Of a DNA stretch of 43,754 nt, positions 1-8,046 are shown in pieces. The stretch covers positions 1-43,754 of IMG/VR virus record IMGVR_UViG_3300025674_004051, one strand, 5' to 3'. The notes under the pieces were generated by a model that made no database searches, had not been told where the DNA came from, and was given only the letters and a program-made list of their open reading frames with translations. The stretch comes from a virus. A program made the position numbers and the translations under genes. Within the stretch, counting starts at the first letter, position 1, and every line of letters begins with the position of its first letter.

Positions 1-2
1 CT

Positions 3-509
3 GGAACCCAACTTAAATTAGGCACGATTGCCGGAAATCGTTATATGCCAGATGCAGATTTCCAAACCGTGATGTCAGATGCAACCCACATCACATTCAT
101 CTTTGTTGACACCACTGGAGGCACTCACAATATAACACCAAGTGCAAGAACCTTTGCCGAAGCAGATTCAAAGGGTGCAGTTGTATTCACAAAAGATGCA
201 ATCTGCACCACACCAAATGTGAAAACCTTTACCACAACTGGTCTACAACAATTTCAGCTACCATCTGCGAACAATGTATCACAGATTTGGCATAATGAAG
301 ATACTGGATCTGATCTTACAGGAGCGGATTTCTCTTACTTTGGTATTCCGGCCGGTGAGGGAAAGGTTGTTCACGAGAGCCAGAGTTCCGTGGGGTTCAA
401 TCAAGTTTCTAATCAAGGCGGTACAGTAGTTGGTTCATCAAGAGAATATACTGCCGCCACTATGCAGATTTGGGTCACGAACTCAGGCGTTGCTCCGGTG
501 CTATCATGA
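3..509 (+). CDS. Virion structural protein, 5' end cut off by window
   Basis: The frame is open from the window edge (168 residues visible, beginning GTQLKLGTIAG) to TGA at 507-509, so the true start lies upstream; the in-frame ATG at 45 is internal and should not be used as the start. The visible part is rich in Thr, Ser, Gly and aromatic residues with no charged helices, as in beta-rich virion proteins. It precedes another beta-rich protein of the same style, and both sit ahead of capsid-type genes. No catalytic motif is seen. Structural role is inferred from composition and position. Confidence 0.6.
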   Translation, partial: GTQLKLGTIAGNRYMPDADFQTVMSDATHITFIFVDTTGGTHNITPSARTFAEADSKGAVVFTKDAICTTPNVKTFTTTGLQQFQLPSANNVSQIWHNEDTGSDLTGADFSYFGIPAGEGKVVHESQSSVGFNQVSNQGGTVVGSSREYTAATMQIWVTNSGVAPVLS

Positions 510-580
510 TGCTATCATTCGCAGACACATTAACAGAACAAAATCACGCAAAAACAAACCACAGATACGCGGAGGGATAA
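506..580 (+). CDS. 24-residue peptide with capsid-targeting-like motif
   Basis: This tiny frame starts in the ATGA overlap with the preceding stop and ends at TAA directly before the next ATG, so it is exactly fitted between two genes. It reads MMLSFADTLTEQ followed by a polar tail. The N-terminus (L-S-F-A-D-T-L-T-E-Q) matches the F-x-x-x-(L/I)-x-E pattern seen at the start of several neighbours (1267, 2915, 6382, 17685). It contains little beyond the motif. Its sequence carries GGAGG (570-574) which also serves as the ribosome binding site of the next gene, so it could be only a translational coupler. Confidence 0.45.
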   Translation: MMLSFADTLTEQNHAKTNHRYAEG

Positions 581-1267
581 ATGGGCGCGTCAAGATTTTT
601 AAATAACGAAGGTATTTGGATCGCTCGAGGCGAAGTCACAAATACATCTCACATCAATAAGTTTGGTTTCACTGGTACAGATGTCAACGGTACTGCGACA
701 GTGTACGATGCGAATGGAACTACAGCATTGTATCCTTATCCTGCGGATGATGTTGTGTCGATTACGTCTTCCGCAAACTCTGGAGCCGCAGTAGAAATTC
801 AGGGTCTTGATGCAAATTATAATCTCGTGACTGAGAACATCAACATTGGTTCTACAGGATCGGTCACATTCTCTCGTGTATTTCGTGCACGAATGATTGA
901 TACTCTGAACACTGCCAATGTGGTGATCAATGTTGGAGGTAACCTTGCCGCAACGATTCTCGCAAATAACGGTCAGACACTCATGGCTGTATACACGGTT
1001 CCTGCCGATAAGACTGCATACCTTGTCAAGTTTCAGGGAAGTATGGACAAGTCAAATGCATCGGTAAAGTTCAAGTTGTTCTCAAGACCATCGGGTGGTA
1101 CATTTAACCTCAAGGGTCAGTGGGGAACTCAGGGTGGTAACTCAGTCAACTACGACTATCCAGTGCCGTTAGAGTTTACAGAAAAGACTGATATTAAAAT
1201 TGATGTCACGACGGGTGCCGCAGTAGGTTGTGGTGCAATCTTTGATCTGGTATTGGTAGACAAGTAA
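581..1267 (+). CDS. Virion structural protein
   Basis: A 228-residue protein starting at ATG 581 behind a strong GGAGG. It is dominated by alternating hydrophobic and Thr/Ser/Asn/Gly residues, giving a predicted all-beta fold: motifs such as FTGTDVNGTATVYDANG and IFDLVLVDK at the end look like strands of a virion decoration or tail-associated protein. No enzyme motif, signal peptide or membrane segment is visible. It follows a partial protein of similar composition and ends with a 1-bp overlap (TAATG) with the ligase-like gene. The product is assigned by composition and context only. Confidence 0.6.
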   Translation: MGASRFLNNEGIWIARGEVTNTSHINKFGFTGTDVNGTATVYDANGTTALYPYPADDVVSITSSANSGAAVEIQGLDANYNLVTENINIGSTGSVTFSRVFRARMIDTLNTANVVINVGGNLAATILANNGQTLMAVYTVPADKTAYLVKFQGSMDKSNASVKFKLFSRPSGGTFNLKGQWGTQGGNSVNYDYPVPLEFTEKTDIKIDVTTGAAVGCGAIFDLVLVDK

Positions 1268-2487
1268 TGGAATTCCTAGACTTCATCACAGAACAGAAGA
1301 ACACTCATATGACCCATATTGAGGATAAGGTTCTCTATGGCGGTGTGAACGGTACACGACAGGCCATCAATGCACTACGTGAGTTGCGTAACATGTTGGC
1401 GGGTAAGAAAGAGGCCGGAGTCTCCGTGAAGTGGGATGGTGCGCCTGCGATCTTTGCAGGTATCGATCCCCGTGATGGAGAGTTCTTTGTTGCCAAGAAA
1501 GGTATCTTCAACAAGAACCCCAAGGTCTACAAGACTGCCTCAGAAGTAGATGCAGACACGTCGGGTGACCTTGCAATGAAACTCAAGGACGCTCTTAGGT
1601 ATCTACCAGATCTTGGAATCAAAGGTGTCATACAGGGCGACTTCTTGTTTGGTCGCGGTGATCTAGGAACTAAGACAATCGATGGACAGACCTATACCAC
1701 ATTCCATCCCAACACAATCGTCTATGCGATACCCAAGGGACAAGATGCGGAAGTCAAGTCTGCAAAGATCGGTATCGTATGGCACACTACTTACACGGGT
1801 CGATCGTTTGAAACCATGAAGGCATCATACGGTGTGAACGTTTCAGGCCTGAAGAAATCCAAGAACGTGTGGTCTCAGGATGCCATGTTACGTGACGTTC
1901 GAGGCGCTACCATGTCATCAAGAGAAACGGAGAATGTCAATGCAATTCTTTCAGAAATTGGAACATTATTTAACGCTATATCTGGATCTACTTTACGTGA
2001 ACTCGAGCAGAACCAATCCTTGGCTCAGCATATCGAACAGTTCAACAACACCTACGTGCGAAAGGGACAACGAATCAAAGACCCCAAGCAACACGCTCGT
2101 AGACTGATCACTTGGATCAAGTCTAAGTATCTAAAAGAAATATCCGCACGAAAAACTCCAAAGGGTAAACAGGGGCAACGTGATAAGATGAATGCGCTGT
2201 TGGATTTTTTCAGTACGAAGAATCTACAAAATCTAGAAAAAATGTTTCATTTACAAAAATTAATCGTAGATGCAAAATTAATTCTTATAAATAATCTTAA
2301 CAAGATCGGTTCTCTTGAAACTTTTGTGAAGACTAGCAAGGGATACAAGACAACTGGTCAAGAAGGTTATGTAGCAATTGACACGCTAGGTGGTGACGCG
2401 GTGAAACTGGTTGATCGTATGGAGTTTTCCTACAACAACTTTTCACCCGATATTTTGAAGGGATGGCAGAAACCAAGTAGGAGATAG
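1267..2487 (+). CDS. Ligase-like nucleotidyltransferase with N-terminal tag
   Basis: A 406-residue protein. It begins MEFLDFITEQ, like a capsid-targeting peptide. Around residues 55-60 it has V-K-W-D-G-A-P-A, matching motif I (K-x-D-G) of the covalent nucleotidyltransferase (DNA/RNA ligase) superfamily; F-F-V-A-K-K-G follows near 75, G-D-F-L-F near 125 fits motif III, and near the C-terminus E-G-Y-V then K-L-V-D-R near 370-390 fit motifs IV and V. About 170 mostly helical residues are inserted between motifs III and IV. I recall similar proteins as a domain of unknown function in marine T4-like phages. Ligase activity is inferred from motifs; the substrate is unknown. It overlaps its upstream gene by 1 bp. 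Confidence 0.55.
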   Translation: MEFLDFITEQKNTHMTHIEDKVLYGGVNGTRQAINALRELRNMLAGKKEAGVSVKWDGAPAIFAGIDPRDGEFFVAKKGIFNKNPKVYKTASEVDADTSGDLAMKLKDALRYLPDLGIKGVIQGDFLFGRGDLGTKTIDGQTYTTFHPNTIVYAIPKGQDAEVKSAKIGIVWHTTYTGRSFETMKASYGVNVSGLKKSKNVWSQDAMLRDVRGATMSSRETENVNAILSEIGTLFNAISGSTLRELEQNQSLAQHIEQFNNTYVRKGQRIKDPKQHARRLITWIKSKYLKEISARKTPKGKQGQRDKMNALLDFFSTKNLQNLEKMFHLQKLIVDAKLILINNLNKIGSLETFVKTSKGYKTTGQEGYVAIDTLGGDAVKLVDRMEFSYNNFSPDILKGWQKPSRR

Positions 2488-2490
2488 GAC

Positions 2491-2910
2491 GTGGCACAAC
2501 CACTTTCTTTTAAAGATTTTATAGCAGTAGATTACACACAGACAGGAGACGATCTTCTTGCGTATCAGGCGCACAAGAGGCATCGTGGTACTATCGGTGA
2601 GGCAATCTCTCTTCAAGGCCGTCGTGCACTCTCTCGTGCAATGAAACGACGCAAAAACCAACTCGCATTGGCACGCCGTCGCAATCGACAGAAGACTGCT
2701 GGACAGAGTCGTTTACAGACTCGATCTACCCGTCAAGCGCGTAACCAACTATTCAAAAGATTCTCTGGTGGCAAATCAAGAGGATCACTCACTCCCACCC
2801 GTCGTGCTGGTATCGAAAAGAAGGTTCAATCCATGCAAGGTCGTATCAAGGCCATTGCACGTAAGATCCTACCGGATGTCCGTAAAGCTGATAAATCGCG
2901 AAGAGGGTAA
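2491..2910 (+). CDS. Basic Arg-rich protein, possible internal virion protein
   Basis: A 139-residue protein starting with GTG at 2491 behind TAGGAGATAG. The N-terminus reads MAQPLSFKDFIAVDY, related to the tag motif of neighbours but with V-D where others have E. The rest is extremely basic (runs such as RRRNRQK, RSTRQAR, KRRKNQ) with few hydrophobic residues after residue 45. Such a charge fits binding to packaged DNA or another acidic partner. It resembles basic proteins near capsid genes of marine T4-like phages. No enzymatic motif is seen. Confidence 0.55.
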   Translation: MAQPLSFKDFIAVDYTQTGDDLLAYQAHKRHRGTIGEAISLQGRRALSRAMKRRKNQLALARRRNRQKTAGQSRLQTRSTRQARNQLFKRFSGGKSRGSLTPTRRAGIEKKVQSMQGRIKAIARKILPDVRKADKSRRG

Positions 2911-2914
2911 TCGA

Positions 2915-4417
2915 TTGAGTAACGTACCAACTTTTAAACGATATCTGGTTGAGGAGACTAAAGAAGTCTTCTTCACCTTTGGTCGTATGAATCCCCCTAC
3001 GATAGGCCATGGCAAGTTAATGAATGTCATGTCCACCAAGGCGGGATCGAACGCATACAAGGTCTACTTGTCTCAGTCGCAAGACGCACGTAAGAACCCC
3101 TTGACCTACGATCAGAAAATCAAGCACGCTCGTAAAATGTTTCCAAAACATGCTAGATCAATTATCAAGGACAAGAAACTACGTAATGTCTTTGAGGTTG
3201 CATCGTCACTCTACGATCAAGGATTCAATCGAGTCACAATGGTTGTGGGTGCAGATCGTATTACAGAGTTTAAAACCCTTTTAGAAAAGTACAACGGTGT
3301 TAAAGGCCGTCACGGTTTCTATAACTTTGAGAAGATTAACATCGTCTCTGCTGGTGACCGTGATCCAGATTCTGAAGGCGTAGAAGGCATGTCTGCATCG
3401 AAACAACGTGAGAATGCATCCAAGAATGATTTCACAACATTCTCACAAGGTGTGCCCCGAACAATGTCCAATCCAGACACCAAGAAGTTGTTCAATGACG
3501 TGCGTAGAGGAATGGGTCTCAAAGAGACAAAAGAATTCAAGAACAAAGTATCATTGGAGTCAGTTGGTGAAGTACGTGAAAGATATATTGAAGGAGATCT
3601 TTTCAATGAAGGAGATCGGGTCAGAACAAAAGCTGGCCGTACAGGGAGCATTCATCGCCTTGGGAGCAATTACGTTATCGTTGCTCTGGATGAGGGCCGT
3701 ATTTCTCGCCATTGGTTAGAAGATGTAGAACTTGTCGAAGACACAATGGACGACATCAAGAGATTCTTCTCACGTCATAAAGACAGGGCGAAGTACGAGA
3801 AGGCAGTACGTCTCTTTTTGGACATGCGTCGTAAACAGCCTGGTCAGTCCAACAAATTGTTGCACAAGGTCGCACAGATGACGAACCTTGACATCCGCAC
3901 CATCGATAAGACGCTACGTGACATGGTCAAGATGGGTGCAATGCCAAAACATCTACTCAACTATCCTTCATTACAACGTGAGGGTGCACTGACCGCAGAA
4001 CGTGATCACAAACCCGCACCTGAGTGGGGTACGCCTGCGTCGACTAAGAAAGCGAAAAAGATGACTCCCAACGAGGCAAAGGCCGCAGACGAAGTTGACA
4101 ATGCACGAAAGGTTATTGATCGTGAACAGGAAAGAGACAAAGAAAAGTTTACCTCAATGATCAAACGTGCACGTCTTGCTCGCGCTCGACGTAAGAACCG
4201 TGAAGACGATGTCACAACAGAAGCATGTGGTGACAAGATGAATGGTGTCAAGTTCAATCCAAAAGATATGGCAACGTTTCGAAAAAGAAACACTGAGGGT
4301 GCGAAGAACCCCGTTGCAAAGAACATGAACAAGTTTAACAAACCCGCAACGCACAAGGATAAAAAGAAAGATGCGAAGCGTGGATACCAGAAACACAAGG
4401 GTAATTTAGATGGCTAG
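2915..4417 (+). CDS. Cytidylyltransferase-like protein with N-terminal tag
   Basis: I choose TTG 2915 (AGAGGGTAAT just upstream); an ATG at 2876 lacks a ribosome site, and longer versions run deep into the previous gene. The 500-residue product starts SNVPTFKRYLVEE, a tag-like peptide, followed by F-F-T-F-G-R-M-N-P-P-T-I-G-H, the T/H-x-G-H signature of the nucleotidyltransferase alpha/beta-phosphodiesterase superfamily (NMN or phosphopantetheine adenylyltransferases), V-G-A-D-R near 110, and G-M-S-A-S-K near 160 as the second (S/T-A-S) signature. A small beta module follows near 225-290 (GDRVRTKAGRTGSIH, KOW-like), then basic helical segments rich in Lys/Arg. The substrate cannot be told; NAD or CoA related or a modified sugar are all possible. 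Confidence 0.55.
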   Translation: MSNVPTFKRYLVEETKEVFFTFGRMNPPTIGHGKLMNVMSTKAGSNAYKVYLSQSQDARKNPLTYDQKIKHARKMFPKHARSIIKDKKLRNVFEVASSLYDQGFNRVTMVVGADRITEFKTLLEKYNGVKGRHGFYNFEKINIVSAGDRDPDSEGVEGMSASKQRENASKNDFTTFSQGVPRTMSNPDTKKLFNDVRRGMGLKETKEFKNKVSLESVGEVRERYIEGDLFNEGDRVRTKAGRTGSIHRLGSNYVIVALDEGRISRHWLEDVELVEDTMDDIKRFFSRHKDRAKYEKAVRLFLDMRRKQPGQSNKLLHKVAQMTNLDIRTIDKTLRDMVKMGAMPKHLLNYPSLQREGALTAERDHKPAPEWGTPASTKKAKKMTPNEAKAADEVDNARKVIDREQERDKEKFTSMIKRARLARARRKNREDDVTTEACGDKMNGVKFNPKDMATFRKRNTEGAKNPVAKNMNKFNKPATHKDKKKDAKRGYQKHKGNLDG

Positions 4418-6215
4418 GGATTACAAGAAAGAATATGCCAACTATCACTCGCGCCCCGATCAGATTAAGAGACGTGCCGCTCGTAATGCGGCACGTCGTG
4501 CAATGAGTGGTCGGAAAGAACTGACTGACGAAAAAGATGTGCATCACAAGGATAACAACCCGATGAACAACGACAAGTCCAATCTGTCGATTGTCACCAA
4601 ACACTACAACCGTCGTGAACCACGACTCCGCGTAGAAGATCTGCGTAAGTGGTTCGGTAAGGGCAAGAAAGGTGATTGGGTTCGAGTCGGCACCGATGGT
4701 GAGATCAAAGGTGATTGTGCACGAGAACCGGGCGAAGGTAAACCCAAGTGTATGCCTCGTTCAAAGGCACATTCAATGGACAAGAAGGATCGTGCATCTT
4801 CAGCACGACGTAAGAGAAGAGCAGATCCAAGTGTGGATAGGCCTGGGACTGGGAACAAACCCATCATGGTAAAGACTGACAAAAAGGAATCAGTGATGCA
4901 CGAAGACGTTAACATGAAAAATGTCGACAAGCTCAAGGCCGCTGCAAGAGACTTTGGTAAAAACAGAGACATAAACTCCAAGTCAATCGAAGATGCATTG
5001 ATGACGATTGTGCAGTCAATGAGGGTTTTGGACAAAAGCACTTCTGGACGAGCTGATGTCAAACACGAAAAAATTATTAGTAAACAAATAGTTCGAATCA
5101 ATAACATCATCAACAAAACTAATTATGGCAAAACGGGTCAATCAGAAGAAGGTAAAGAGATAGTAAAAATTCTCAACAAACACAAACTCAATGGCCCAAG
5201 AGGGTTCCACAAAGTAATTTACGAAGGGGTAGAAATGAACGAAGCGTCGAAGGTTCCCGCAGGGATGAAATTCATTGCTTCCTATGTTTACAAGGATGCG
5301 AATGGTAAAGATCACACTCACCGTCATCTCCGCAAAGGCACTAAGATGACTGACCCTGTTGTTGTTTACATTGACGATAAAGAATGGAAGACTTTTCAAT
5401 CATTTACCAAGGCAAAGCAAGCTGCCATCAGTCACATCAAGAGTATGAAAGAGTCAGTAGAAATGAACGATGATGGTTGGGTTGTAGTTGGAAAGGGTAG
5501 AAAGCCCGTTCGGTTTTTGAAGAATCCCAAAAATAATAAAGCACCTCGCAACTGGCAAAAATCTTCTGACGAAACAGAAGTAATACGAGTGAGTAAAGCC
5601 AAGCAGATGGGTATAATTAAGAAAGAGTCAGTCGATCTCGAAGAAGAGAACAAGATCTTCTTTGTAAAGGTAGGTGACGGTCGTGATTCTATGACTGTCA
5701 AAACCAAGGCAAGAAACAGTCGTGAAGCATTGAAGAAGATGCGATCTGAACATCCAAAATCTAGGGTTTCATTAGACATTAATCAGAAACAAGGTCAACC
5801 TGCTGGTGCACTTGAATCAGTCGATCTCGAAGAGAAGAATGTACCAACAAACCCCGCACTTTGGGCGAAGATGAAGGCACAAGCAAAAGCAAAATTCGAT
5901 GTCTATCCCTCAGCATACGCAAACGGATGGGCTGCAAAGAAATACAAGGCCGCCGGTGGTGGTTGGAAAACTACTAAGGAGAGTACGGAAATGAAATCAT
6001 TCTGGGACATTCGTGAGTCCGTTGAAATGAACGAAGAGTTTGTAGTCAAGTACGCAAAGAACAAGCGCGGACCAATCTACCAGACTAAGTTTAAGACCCA
6101 ACCAGAAGCTGAGAAGTTCCTCGCTCAGAAGAGAAAGGAAGGTATGAACGGTATCGTCTCTAAGGCAGGTAAACCTGTTTCTATGCAGAAGATGAAAGAC
6201 TTGCAGAAGTCATGA
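4410..6215 (+). CDS. HNH-like modular repeat protein (possible polyprotein)
   Basis: A 601-residue basic protein overlapping the previous gene by 8 bp. Residues about 40-75 contain D-V-H-H-K-D-N-N-P-M-N-N and N-L-S-I-V-T-K-H-Y-N, an HNH endonuclease-like signature. Residues about 75-155 hold a basic Gly/Cys/Pro module (W-V-R-V-G-T-D-G-E-I-K-G then C-M-P-R-S-K-A) that I recall as a small domain of unknown function in phages. After that, short modules of about 60-110 residues are separated by near-identical linkers: ESVMHED, EGVEMNE, ESVEMND, ESVDLEE, ESVDLEE, and MKSFWDIRE-SVEMNEE. The last modules include N-P-A-L-W-A-K-M-K-A-Q-A-K. The linkers end in Glu like prohead-protease sites, so cleavage into separate peptides is inferred. 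Confidence 0.55.
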   Translation: MARDYKKEYANYHSRPDQIKRRAARNAARRAMSGRKELTDEKDVHHKDNNPMNNDKSNLSIVTKHYNRREPRLRVEDLRKWFGKGKKGDWVRVGTDGEIKGDCAREPGEGKPKCMPRSKAHSMDKKDRASSARRKRRADPSVDRPGTGNKPIMVKTDKKESVMHEDVNMKNVDKLKAAARDFGKNRDINSKSIEDALMTIVQSMRVLDKSTSGRADVKHEKIISKQIVRINNIINKTNYGKTGQSEEGKEIVKILNKHKLNGPRGFHKVIYEGVEMNEASKVPAGMKFIASYVYKDANGKDHTHRHLRKGTKMTDPVVVYIDDKEWKTFQSFTKAKQAAISHIKSMKESVEMNDDGWVVVGKGRKPVRFLKNPKNNKAPRNWQKSSDETEVIRVSKAKQMGIIKKESVDLEEENKIFFVKVGDGRDSMTVKTKARNSREALKKMRSEHPKSRVSLDINQKQGQPAGALESVDLEEKNVPTNPALWAKMKAQAKAKFDVYPSAYANGWAAKKYKAAGGGWKTTKESTEMKSFWDIRESVEMNEEFVVKYAKNKRGPIYQTKFKTQPEAEKFLAQKRKEGMNGIVSKAGKPVSMQKMKDLQKS

Positions 6216-6367
6216 AAACCTTTCGAGACATTCGAGAAAAGAAACTCACACCTGCTGAGTTGAAGAAGAGAGAGAAGATCGCAAAGGCAATCGAACGGGA
6301 CAATCCGGATTATCCAATGGCAAAGAAGATGGCCATTGCGACTGCGACTGCAAAGAAATCCGCATAA
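6212..6367 (+). CDS. Small basic tagged protein (51 aa)
   Basis: Starts in the ATGA overlap with the modular repeat gene. It reads MKTFRDIREKKLTPAE, the same type of start as MKSFWDIRE inside the preceding protein, then a Lys/Ala-rich helical stretch: K-R-E-K-I-A-K-A-I-E-R-D-N-P and M-A-K-K-M-A-I-A-T-A-T-A-K-K. I recall this last segment from many marine phage proteins, often fused to others. It may be one free-standing module of the preceding polyprotein. No enzymatic motif is present; a packaged peptide role is inferred. Confidence 0.55.
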   Translation: MKTFRDIREKKLTPAELKKREKIAKAIERDNPDYPMAKKMAIATATAKKSA

Positions 6368-6368
6368 G

Positions 6369-6376
6369 TATAAATA
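6369..6376 (+). promoter_or_regulatory. T4-type late promoter element TATAAATA
   Basis: Exact match to the T4 late -10 element TATAAATA. The following ATG (6382) is only 5 bp downstream, so a transcript started at the usual distance would be nearly leaderless for that gene, or would serve the gene after it. An exact 8-mer also occurs by chance at a rate of about one or two per window of this composition. Confidence 0.35.
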
Positions 6377-6381
6377 AACCT

Positions 6382-6651
6382 ATGAAAAGTTTTAAACAAC
6401 ATTGCAACGAAGCGACTTATCAGGGGAAGAAAGTTCCTCTGAACAAACCCATGCCAGGCGATGTGAAGAAGTCTAAAGTTTATGTTGATCCTGACGGGGA
6501 TGGAAAAGCAAAGAAAGTGAACTTTGGTGATAAAAATATGACGATCAAGAAGAGTAATCCTGCTCGTCGTAAATCATTCAGGGCGAGACACAACTGCGAC
6601 AATCCTGGCCCCAAGGACAAAGCACGCTATTGGTCGTGTAAGGCATGGTAA
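6382..6651 (+). CDS. Conserved phage protein with N-terminal tag and DxDGDG loop
   Basis: An 89-residue protein. It begins MKSFKQHCNEATYQG, where F-K-Q-H-C-N-E then A closely fits the T4 prohead-protease rule (cleavage after Glu, small residue next). Residues about 36-50 read V-D-P-D-G-D-G-K-A-K-K, an acidic EF-hand-like loop. The C-terminus has R-A-R-H-N-C-D-N-P-G-P-K and ends Y-W-S-C-K-A-W, with two Cys that could pair or bind metal. I recall this family as widespread and strongly conserved in marine T4-like phages, function unknown. It sits behind a TATAAATA element. Confidence 0.6.
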   Translation: MKSFKQHCNEATYQGKKVPLNKPMPGDVKKSKVYVDPDGDGKAKKVNFGDKNMTIKKSNPARRKSFRARHNCDNPGPKDKARYWSCKAW

Positions 6652-6947
6652 CTAATATGGACATAGACAACAGGCTCGAACGTATCGAGAGTAAAGTTGA
6701 TAAGATTACAGACGCAGTTCACGAGTTAACTACGTACACTGCAGTTATGGAAAATAGAACTAAGGATTTGGAAGTTCGTCGTCAAGAGTCATATGACCGA
6801 CAGAACAAGTTCTCAGAGAAACTTGACCATGTGCATGATTGTATGCATGATGTCAAGTCAAAAACAGAATTATCCCATAAGTTGATATGGGGTGTTGGTA
6901 GTGTGCTTTTGGTTGCACTTGTCAACGAATTTGTTAATTTCATCTAA
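6645..6947 (+). CDS. Coiled-coil protein with C-terminal membrane anchor
   Basis: A 100-residue protein overlapping the previous stop by 7 bp; ATG 6657 is an alternative start. Residues 5-75 are a heptad-rich helix (R-L-E-R-I-E-S-K-V-D-K-I-T-D) and the last 20 residues (L-I-W-G-V-G-S-V-L-L-V-A-L-V-N-E) form one membrane segment. This layout resembles small phage lysis accessory or hemolysin XhlA-type proteins, but no family signature is clear. A membrane-tethered coiled coil is what the sequence shows. Confidence 0.6.
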   Translation: MVTNMDIDNRLERIESKVDKITDAVHELTTYTAVMENRTKDLEVRRQESYDRQNKFSEKLDHVHDCMHDVKSKTELSHKLIWGVGSVLLVALVNEFVNFI

Positions 6948-6958
6948 TACGGAGAATA

Positions 6959-7741
6959 ATGATGAACAACGATTTTTATAAGAACATTGCAGACGCACTG
7001 CAACAAATGGATGAGAAGAAAAAACTCGATCCAGTTGGTAAGGCCGATGCGGACATTGATAACGATGGAGATGTAGACTCTTCAGATGAGTATCTGCACA
7101 AGCGTCGTAAGGCAATCAAAAAAGATATGGCCAAAGAATCCGCAGATGAGATGGACGAATGTCCTGAGTGCGGTGGTTCAACTGAGAATCACGAACCAGA
7201 CTGTTCTCGTGCAGAATCTTCTAAGAAGAAGAAGTTAGAAGACGATCTCGATTCTAAGTCTGTCGGTAAGGCACTCAAACATGATTGTGCATCACACGTA
7301 ACTTCAGAACAGTGGGGTTATGGTGAGTGTATTTCAGGTCAGCACACACTCGAAGAACAAGAAGACGGTACTGCGATTGTGACTCACTATGACGTGATGT
7401 TCGAACATGGTATCGAAGAAAATGTGGCAGTTGAGGACTTGACGATTCTCCGCGAAAAGTCTCACATCCACGCTTCTAAGAAGAAAGTTGCAGAAGCAAA
7501 GCAACCTGATCAGTCTGGTGCAAAGAAAGAAAAGGCAATGGACAAGTTCAAGGGTGCTGGTGCAAAGAAGATGGCAACCGACAACAACGTTGAGAACCCC
7601 AAGCACGCAGAGATTACTCCCGAAGAAGAAGGTCATGATGATGCATCAAAGGCCGGTCGAGTAACAAAGCAGGCACCTTCTCGTGGTAACGACAATCTTG
7701 GAAACGGGGATAAGAAGCCCGTTAAATCTGGAGGTAAGTAA
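6959..7741 (+). CDS. EF-hand-like virion-associated protein, possible prohead core
   Basis: 260 residues starting at ATG 6959 behind a GGAGAA ribosome site. Residues about 22-45 read L-D-P-V-G-K-A-D-A-D-I-D-N-D-G-D-V-D-S-S-D, a dockerin/EF-hand-like calcium loop that I recall in many structural proteins of marine T4-like phages. Next is a C-P-E-C-G-G then H-E-P-D-C cluster (possible zinc site near 70-85) and a central domain of about 70 residues (D-C-A-S-H-V ... T-H-Y-D-V-M-F-E-H-G-I-E). The C-terminal 90 residues are Lys/Glu/Ala-rich and low complexity, as in scaffold proteins. A prohead core or internal head role is inferred. Confidence 0.55.
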   Translation: MMNNDFYKNIADALQQMDEKKKLDPVGKADADIDNDGDVDSSDEYLHKRRKAIKKDMAKESADEMDECPECGGSTENHEPDCSRAESSKKKKLEDDLDSKSVGKALKHDCASHVTSEQWGYGECISGQHTLEEQEDGTAIVTHYDVMFEHGIEENVAVEDLTILREKSHIHASKKKVAEAKQPDQSGAKKEKAMDKFKGAGAKKMATDNNVENPKHAEITPEEEGHDDASKAGRVTKQAPSRGNDNLGNGDKKPVKSGGK

Positions 7742-8037
7742 TGGCATATCTAGGCCCCAAGGGATCTATCCCTACACATCGTGGTTGGGTTCACCCCAAG
7801 AGTGGTGAACTACTCAAGCGTCAGAAGTTAACTTCTGAGTTCATTGCAGAGTGGCACGGTCACACCACACCCGCTCCTGCTCCCGCACCAGAACCCGTAA
7901 TGCAGACTCTTCACGAAGCACCAGTTGTTGAACGTGAAGTGACTGAGTCAGAAGTTCAGTGGCATGCTCCTGAAGAGACTGACGAAGTTGAGAGTGCACC
8001 GTCCCATGATACTCCCGCTTGGTGGAGTCGGTCGTAA
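7741..8037 (+). CDS. Pro/Glu-rich small protein
   Basis: 98 residues, overlapping the previous gene by 1 bp (TAATG). The N-terminal 40 residues look folded (Y-L-G-P-K-G-S-I-P-T-H-R-G-W-V-H-P), with S-E-F-I-A-E-W near residue 32 that resembles the tag motif. The rest is a disordered acidic tail starting with an Ala-Pro repeat (TPAPAPAPEP) and ending P-A-W-W-S-R-S. I do not recognise the family. It lies between two EF-hand-like proteins and may be part of the same virion module. Confidence 0.5.
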   Translation: MAYLGPKGSIPTHRGWVHPKSGELLKRQKLTSEFIAEWHGHTTPAPAPAPEPVMQTLHEAPVVEREVTESEVQWHAPEETDEVESAPSHDTPAWWSRS

Positions 8038-8046
8038 GATCTTCTC

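Noticed and set aside
2286-2293. TATAAATA late promoter word
   Set aside because: Inside the ligase-like gene in a generally AT-rich patch about 200 bp from the next start; likely chance.
2768-2914. Extended start of the adenylyltransferase-like gene
   Set aside because: The extension would overlap the basic protein gene by about 140 bp and has no ribosome site; TTG 2915 has one and gives the tag-like N-terminus.
4006-5116. Several minus-strand ORFs of 80-170 codons
   Set aside because: They are opposite Lys/Arg-rich + strand genes and translate to Leu/Ser/Phe-rich sequences, the usual shadow effect.
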